Below are positions 7,034 through 9,589 of a DNA stretch of 9,589 nt, in pieces. Numbering within the stretch: the stretch's first letter is position 1; the number at the start of each line of letters is the position of its first letter. This DNA comes from Phycisphaeraceae bacterium (GTDB taxonomy: Bacteria; Planctomycetota; Phycisphaerae; Phycisphaerales; UBA1924), in contig WUAK01000095.1 in the NCBI GenBank assembly GCA_009827205.1, positions 1-9,589 of the forward strand. Reading direction: 5' to 3'. Made by a program: the position numbers and the translations under genes. The notes under the pieces were generated by a model. That model had not been told where the DNA came from. It was given only the letters and a program-made list of their open reading frames with translations, and did no database searches.

Positions 7034-7994
7034 TCTCATAGAACGGCTCATCGCCTTCTGGCGGCTCGTTCACGCCCGGCTCATACGTTCCGCCCAGGAT
7101 CAGTGCGTCTGACCTTGGGAACATGTATCGATACCCGTCGTGGTAGATATACCCGAGGTCTTGAGGCTGCATGTGCACGAGCAGACCCCTGGCGGGGAAA
7201 ATCTGTTCATCCCCGAAGAGAATCCGGCTGCCCATCGCCAGACAGTTCACCACAACCGATGCATCGATGGCTGTCACATCGGTTAGTGACGAGATCGTCG
7301 CCGGCACGATGGTTCCTCCGAGTTCAACGACCTCTCGGTACAACTCTGCCATGAACCTGGGCGTGTCGATGAAATACGTCGTGAACACGCGCCCTCCCCG
7401 AAAGCCCGGCACATCGCCGTCTTCACTCGTCCAAGGCCTCGGCTCGTTGATCGCACCCGACTCAAAGTACTCCGGGTGAAACTCAGTAAACTCGGGCTCA
7501 AAGACGGGCAGCGATCTGATCCCCCACTTCTCCCCTTGAAGCTCGCTCATCGCGTGGTGAGATCTTCGTATGTGCTCGTTGAACGCGTCGCGCCGCGGAC
7601 CAGGGTCTGGAAAGTCGATCCCGGTGGGAAGCCAAAGCGCACCGGCGATGTTGCTCGTGGTGTCCCCTGCAAACGAGCTCGCGTGCACCGACACCTCGAA
7701 TCCAGCTAGCAAGAGTGCTCGTGCGGAGGCCAGCCCGGTCACGCCACCCCCAAGAACCGCGACGCGACCCTGATCGGGGCCCACCTTATCTCGGACTGAA
7801 TCGAGCACCGCATCGGCGCACCCGAGTGCGAGTGTGACCCCGCACCCTCCGTGTCCGTAGTTGTGCACGACATCGATACCCGCAACGCGCTCGGGCTCGA
7901 GCCTGAGGCCGCCCGATCTGCAAGGCCTGATGCCGCAGACGAAGCGCAAGATCTTCGAGTCGGAGAGATCCGGGGCTTGGTGGGTCACGTTCAC
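7002..7994 (-). CDS. Circularly permuted D-amino acid oxidase-family FAD enzyme
   Basis: The D-amino acid oxidase (DAO) family uses FAD and O2 to deaminate D-amino acids to 2-oxo acids with release of H2O2. This 330-residue product has all family signatures in rotated order. Residues 1-67 carry the normal C-terminal block: DSKILRFVCGIRPCR, then GGLRLE (28-33), and VVHNYGHGGCGVTLALGCA (42-60), the last Rossmann strand and flavin-binding helix. A short linker (68-76) follows. Then comes the normal N-terminus RVAVLGGGVTGLASA (77-91, GxGxxG), TTSNIAGALW (112-121), VNCLAMGSR (249-257), PARG (267-270), YRYMFPR (288-294) and LGGTYEPG (300-307). The protein ends in IIERHRARFA, where a normal DAO would continue into GxRPxR. 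Start: GTG at 7994, with no clear Shine-Dalgarno. GTG at 7988 or TTG at 7949 are possible, and no ATG lies upstream in frame. It is divergent from the EamA permease. Family assignment is strong; activity and substrate are unknown, and a non-functional rearrangement is not excluded. Confidence 0.9.
   Translation of the reverse strand: MNVTHQAPDLSDSKILRFVCGIRPCRSGGLRLEPERVAGIDVVHNYGHGGCGVTLALGCADAVLDSVRDKVGPDQGRVAVLGGGVTGLASARALLLAGFEVSVHASSFAGDTTSNIAGALWLPTGIDFPDPGPRRDAFNEHIRRSHHAMSELQGEKWGIRSLPVFEPEFTEFHPEYFESGAINEPRPWTSEDGDVPGFRGGRVFTTYFIDTPRFMAELYREVVELGGTIVPATISSLTDVTAIDASVVVNCLAMGSRILFGDEQIFPARGLLVHMQPQDLGYIYHDGYRYMFPRSDALILGGTYEPGVNEPPEGDEPFYEIIERHRARFA
7022..7047. repeat. Inverted repeat across the methyltransferase-like/oxidase convergent overlap
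   Basis: GCCGTTC (7022-7028) and GAACGGC (7041-7047) are exact reverse complements around a 12-base loop. The loop holds the TAA stop (7031-7033) of the plus-strand gene. No U-tract follows on either strand. It might act as a weak bidirectional terminator, but a 7-bp repeat in G+C-rich coding DNA can be chance. Confidence 0.35.
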
Positions 7995-8037
7995 ACCGGA
8001 CGGTAGGACACGATGCCTGAGCCAGCTACGATCGGCG

Positions 8038-8928
8038 ATGCTGAGCAGGACCCACAGGGCGGACGCACTCCTATTCGTGGTGGCGTTCCTCTGGGGAGCC
8101 GGCTTTGTAGCGCAGACCGCCGCGATGGATCACATCGAGCCGCTGCTCTTCACCGCGATCCGCTACGCAATCGGAACGCTGTTCCTGCTGCCGTTTGTCA
8201 TCAGGCGAAAGGCGCTCGGGGGCGAGTGGAGAGCCGGACTCATCCTTGGCGTGGTCATGTTCGCCGCAGCAGCCCTGCAACAGATCGGACTCGTATACAC
8301 ATCTGCAAGCCGGGGCGGTTTCATCACCGGCCTTTATGTGCTGATCGTCCCGATTGCCGGGCTCGTCTTCGGCCACGCGATCCGTCGTGGGCATGTGATC
8401 GGAGCGCTCCTCGCCGCGGCCGGGCTTTACCTCCTGAGCGGTGACCTTACAGGCAACACTGGCAAGGGCGACCTGCTCATCATGGGCTGCGCCGTGATGT
8501 GGGCCGTGCACGTCGCGATGGTCGGCCACCTCGCGCCCAAAGCAGAGCCACTGCGCCTCGCGATGTCGCAGTTCCTGACCGTCGCGGCGCTCGCTGCTTT
8601 CGCAACTCCATTCTTTGAAACGATCAACCTCGACGGCATCTTCGCGGCGAAGATCGCGATCCTCTACTCGGGCATCTTCGCAATTGGCATCGCCTTCTCG
8701 CTGCAGGTCGTCGCGCAGCGAGATGCACCGCCTACCCACGCAGCGATCATCATGAGTCTTGAAGCCCCATTCGCAGCCGCAGCGGGCATCTTGATCCAGA
8801 ACGATCGGCTTGATCTCAAAGAATGGGTCGGTTGCGGGCTGATGCTGACTGGCGTGATCGCGAGCCAGCTACTGACGAGAAAGAAAACGCAGGAAGAGCA
8901 AGCGATCGCCGGCGATCCGGTTCGATAG
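8038..8928 (+). CDS. EamA/DMT-superfamily transporter with ten membrane helices
   Basis: Inner-membrane permease of the drug/metabolite transporter superfamily, whose members mostly export or exchange small metabolites such as amino acids and nucleotide derivatives. With ATG at 8038 the protein has 296 residues, the normal length. A longer open frame upstream lies over the oxidase gene and is hydrophilic, so I reject it. Hydrophobic segments are at about 10-28, 34-54, 67-85, 92-112, 117-135 (first EamA repeat) and 146-164, 173-192, 201-222, 234-253, 260-279 (second repeat). Typical features are the early FLWGAGFVAQ (17-26), the LQQIGLVYTSASRGGFITGLYVL region (80-102), and MSLEAPFAAAAGIL (239-252), the conserved 'lEPv.aa..g' segment near the end. 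The C-terminal tail is charged and cytosolic. No good Shine-Dalgarno precedes the ATG. It shares a 43-base divergent gap with the oxidase, which allows but does not prove a functional link. Substrate cannot be predicted. Confidence 0.9.
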   Translation: MLSRTHRADALLFVVAFLWGAGFVAQTAAMDHIEPLLFTAIRYAIGTLFLLPFVIRRKALGGEWRAGLILGVVMFAAAALQQIGLVYTSASRGGFITGLYVLIVPIAGLVFGHAIRRGHVIGALLAAAGLYLLSGDLTGNTGKGDLLIMGCAVMWAVHVAMVGHLAPKAEPLRLAMSQFLTVAALAAFATPFFETINLDGIFAAKIAILYSGIFAIGIAFSLQVVAQRDAPPTHAAIIMSLEAPFAAAAGILIQNDRLDLKEWVGCGLMLTGVIASQLLTRKKTQEEQAIAGDPVR

Positions 8929-8959
8929 TCACGAGCTATGTGTTTCTGTCGCAGACTGT

Positions 8960-9454
8960 TCAAGCAAGTTCGTTCAATGCTTCCATTACTTCCTCTGCGT
9001 GCCCTGGCACCTTCACCTTGTCCCAGCGCTTGGCAACCTTGCCGCCTGGCGCGATGAGGTAGGTCGTCCGCTGGATGCCCATGTATTTCTTGCCGTACAT
9101 CGACTTCTCGACCCATACGCCGAACTTCTGGCAGATTTCAGGGTCGGGCTTCTTGTCCGCGTTGACCCGGTCGTCAGCCAGCAGCGGGTAGTTGAGCGAC
9201 TCCTTCTCGGCGAATTTCTTCTTGCTCTTTGAATTCAGGATACTGATCCCGAAGACGCTCACGCCCTTCTTCTTGAACTTCACGTGCATGTCCCGGAACT
9301 GGCACGCTTGGTCGGTGCAGCCGCTCGTCATGTCCTTCGGGTAGAAAAAGAGCACGACCGGGCCGTCCGTGTAGTCGCTCAGACGGTGCTTGACGCCCTC
9401 CTGGTCGGGCAGATTGAACGCGGGTGCTTTCTTCCCCTCTTCGATCAACGGCAT
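8960..9454 (-). CDS. bcp: Thioredoxin-dependent thiol peroxidase (Bcp/PrxQ-type peroxiredoxin)
   Basis: Reduces hydrogen peroxide and organic hydroperoxides using a peroxidatic cysteine, with thioredoxin as reductant, in the cytoplasm. The ATG at 9454 (164 residues) is chosen because GAAAGGA lies five bases upstream. The frame continues upstream through a Cys-rich stretch without similarity. Motifs: the thioredoxin-fold start APAFNLPDQEG (10-20), VVLFFYPKDMTSGCTDQAC (33-51) with peroxidatic Cys46 in TxxC and resolving Cys51 five residues later (the atypical 2-Cys alpha-helical type), FGVWVEKSMYGKKYMGIQR (111-129), and TTYLIAPGGKV (130-140). The usual SxDsxxxHxxF reads SILNSKSKKKF, so a conserved Asp and His are replaced. 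It is unusually lysine-rich. Convergent with the EamA gene 31 bases away, with no evident terminator between them. Confidence 0.95.
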   Translation of the reverse strand: MPLIEEGKKAPAFNLPDQEGVKHRLSDYTDGPVVLFFYPKDMTSGCTDQACQFRDMHVKFKKKGVSVFGISILNSKSKKKFAEKESLNYPLLADDRVNADKKPDPEICQKFGVWVEKSMYGKKYMGIQRTTYLIAPGGKVAKRWDKVKVPGHAEEVMEALNELA

Positions 9455-9459
9455 AGGTG

Positions 9460-9465
9460 TCCTTT
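9460..9465 (-). promoter_or_regulatory. Ribosome binding site of bcp
   Basis: The minus strand reads AAAGGA with a five-base spacer before the ATG at 9454. It fixes the start against the longer frame beginning at 9559. Confidence 0.65.
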
Positions 9466-9480
9466 CTTCTCGATCGGGCT

Positions 9481-9511
9481 GAGTGTACGCCCCGGTGTCG
9501 CCGATACACTC
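9481..9511. promoter_or_regulatory. Symmetrical TACACT inverted repeat in the divergent bcp/right-end intergenic region
   Basis: GAGTGTA (9481-9487) and TACACTC (9505-9511) are exact reverse complements separated by 17 bases. Each arm reads TACACT, a fair -10 match, facing one of the two divergent genes. The left arm would start bcp transcription about 20 bases before its ATG. The right arm would start transcription within a few bases of the ATG at 9519. No good -35 boxes are seen. It could instead be an operator. Confidence 0.35.
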
Positions 9512-9518
9512 TCGCGCG

Positions 9519-9589
9519 ATGCAGGACGAACCCCAACAGAACGAGCAACAGCCAGCCAAGCCAAGCCCGGCTCAGGTGCGAGAGATGCT
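9519..9589 (+). CDS. Start of an unidentified gene, cut by the right window edge
   Basis: An ATG at 9519 opens a frame that stays open to the window end (23 complete codons). The peptide begins MQDEPQQNEQQPAKPSPAQV, a low-complexity Gln/Pro/acidic N-terminal tail typical of a disordered leader before a domain that lies outside the window. No Shine-Dalgarno precedes it. A TACACT nine bases before the ATG could give a leaderless transcript. Divergent from bcp across 64 bases. Function cannot be assigned. Confidence 0.45.
   Translation, partial: MQDEPQQNEQQPAKPSPAQVREM

Noticed and set aside
7002..7994. Two separate partial oxidase genes or a frameshifted pseudogene
   Set aside because: The frame is continuous, each motif occurs once, and total length matches one complete enzyme, so a permuted single gene is simpler.
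1765..7994. Functional link between D-glutamate use by MurD and the D-amino acid oxidase
   Set aside because: They are about 4 kb apart on opposite strands with unrelated genes between them; shared D-amino acid chemistry alone is not evidence.
7861..8037. Longer N-terminus for the EamA permease
   Set aside because: It is hydrophilic, lies opposite the oxidase's conserved NYGHGG/RPCR coding region, and the normal family length starts at 8038.
8071..8739. 222-codon minus-strand frame opposite the EamA permease
   Set aside because: Highly charged shadow of a ten-helix membrane protein.

Overview
The window is about 9.6 kb of G+C-rich bacterial chromosome with nine recognisable genes, one gene start cut by the right edge, and almost no non-coding sequence. 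The organism looks like a Gram-negative, peptidoglycan-making bacterium. My best guess is Planctomycetota, perhaps Phycisphaerae-like, because of the YdjY-domain secreted protein beside murD and the divergent, compact MurD. That placement is inference from protein style only and is weak. No rRNA, tRNA, CRISPR array, insertion sequence or phage gene is visible.

Layout. Positions 2-3809 (+) read as an operon: the 3' four-fifths or so of priA (replication-restart helicase), murD eight bases later, and a secreted YdjY-domain protein whose ATG overlaps the murD stop (ATGA). It runs tail to tail into an HtrA/DegP-type periplasmic serine protease with two PDZ domains (3787-5199, -). The two genes overlap by 23 bases, and a strong hairpin there holds the first gene's stop codon in its loop. 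A 247-base gap upstream of htrA contains a possible 24-residue small ORF. Next come panB (pantothenate synthesis, -), then a small degenerate methyltransferase-like gene (+) divergent from it by 15 bases. That gene overlaps tail to tail with a D-amino-acid-oxidase-family flavoprotein (7002-7994, -). Divergent from the oxidase is a ten-helix EamA/DMT permease (8038-8928, +), then a Bcp-type peroxiredoxin (8960-9454, -) and the first 71 bases of another gene (9519 onward, +).

The main discovery is in the oxidase. Its reading frame carries every signature of the D-amino acid oxidase family in the wrong order. The family's C-terminal block (the GxRPxR...RLE arginine region plus the NYGHGGxGxT flavin-binding strand and helix) forms the first ~67 residues. 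A short linker follows, then the normal N-terminal GxGxxG Rossmann motif and the rest of the enzyme, stopping just where the relocated block would normally begin. Total length is still that of one complete enzyme, so this reads as a natural circular permutation.

Apart from the operon at the left, the genes alternate in strand and are mostly housekeeping or metabolic. I see no defence system or mobile island. Secondary points are the hairpins at the convergent overlaps, a perfect hairpin inside panB, a symmetrical TACACT inverted repeat between bcp and the last gene, and unusual active-site or metal-site sequences in MurD, PriA and the methyltransferase-like protein.
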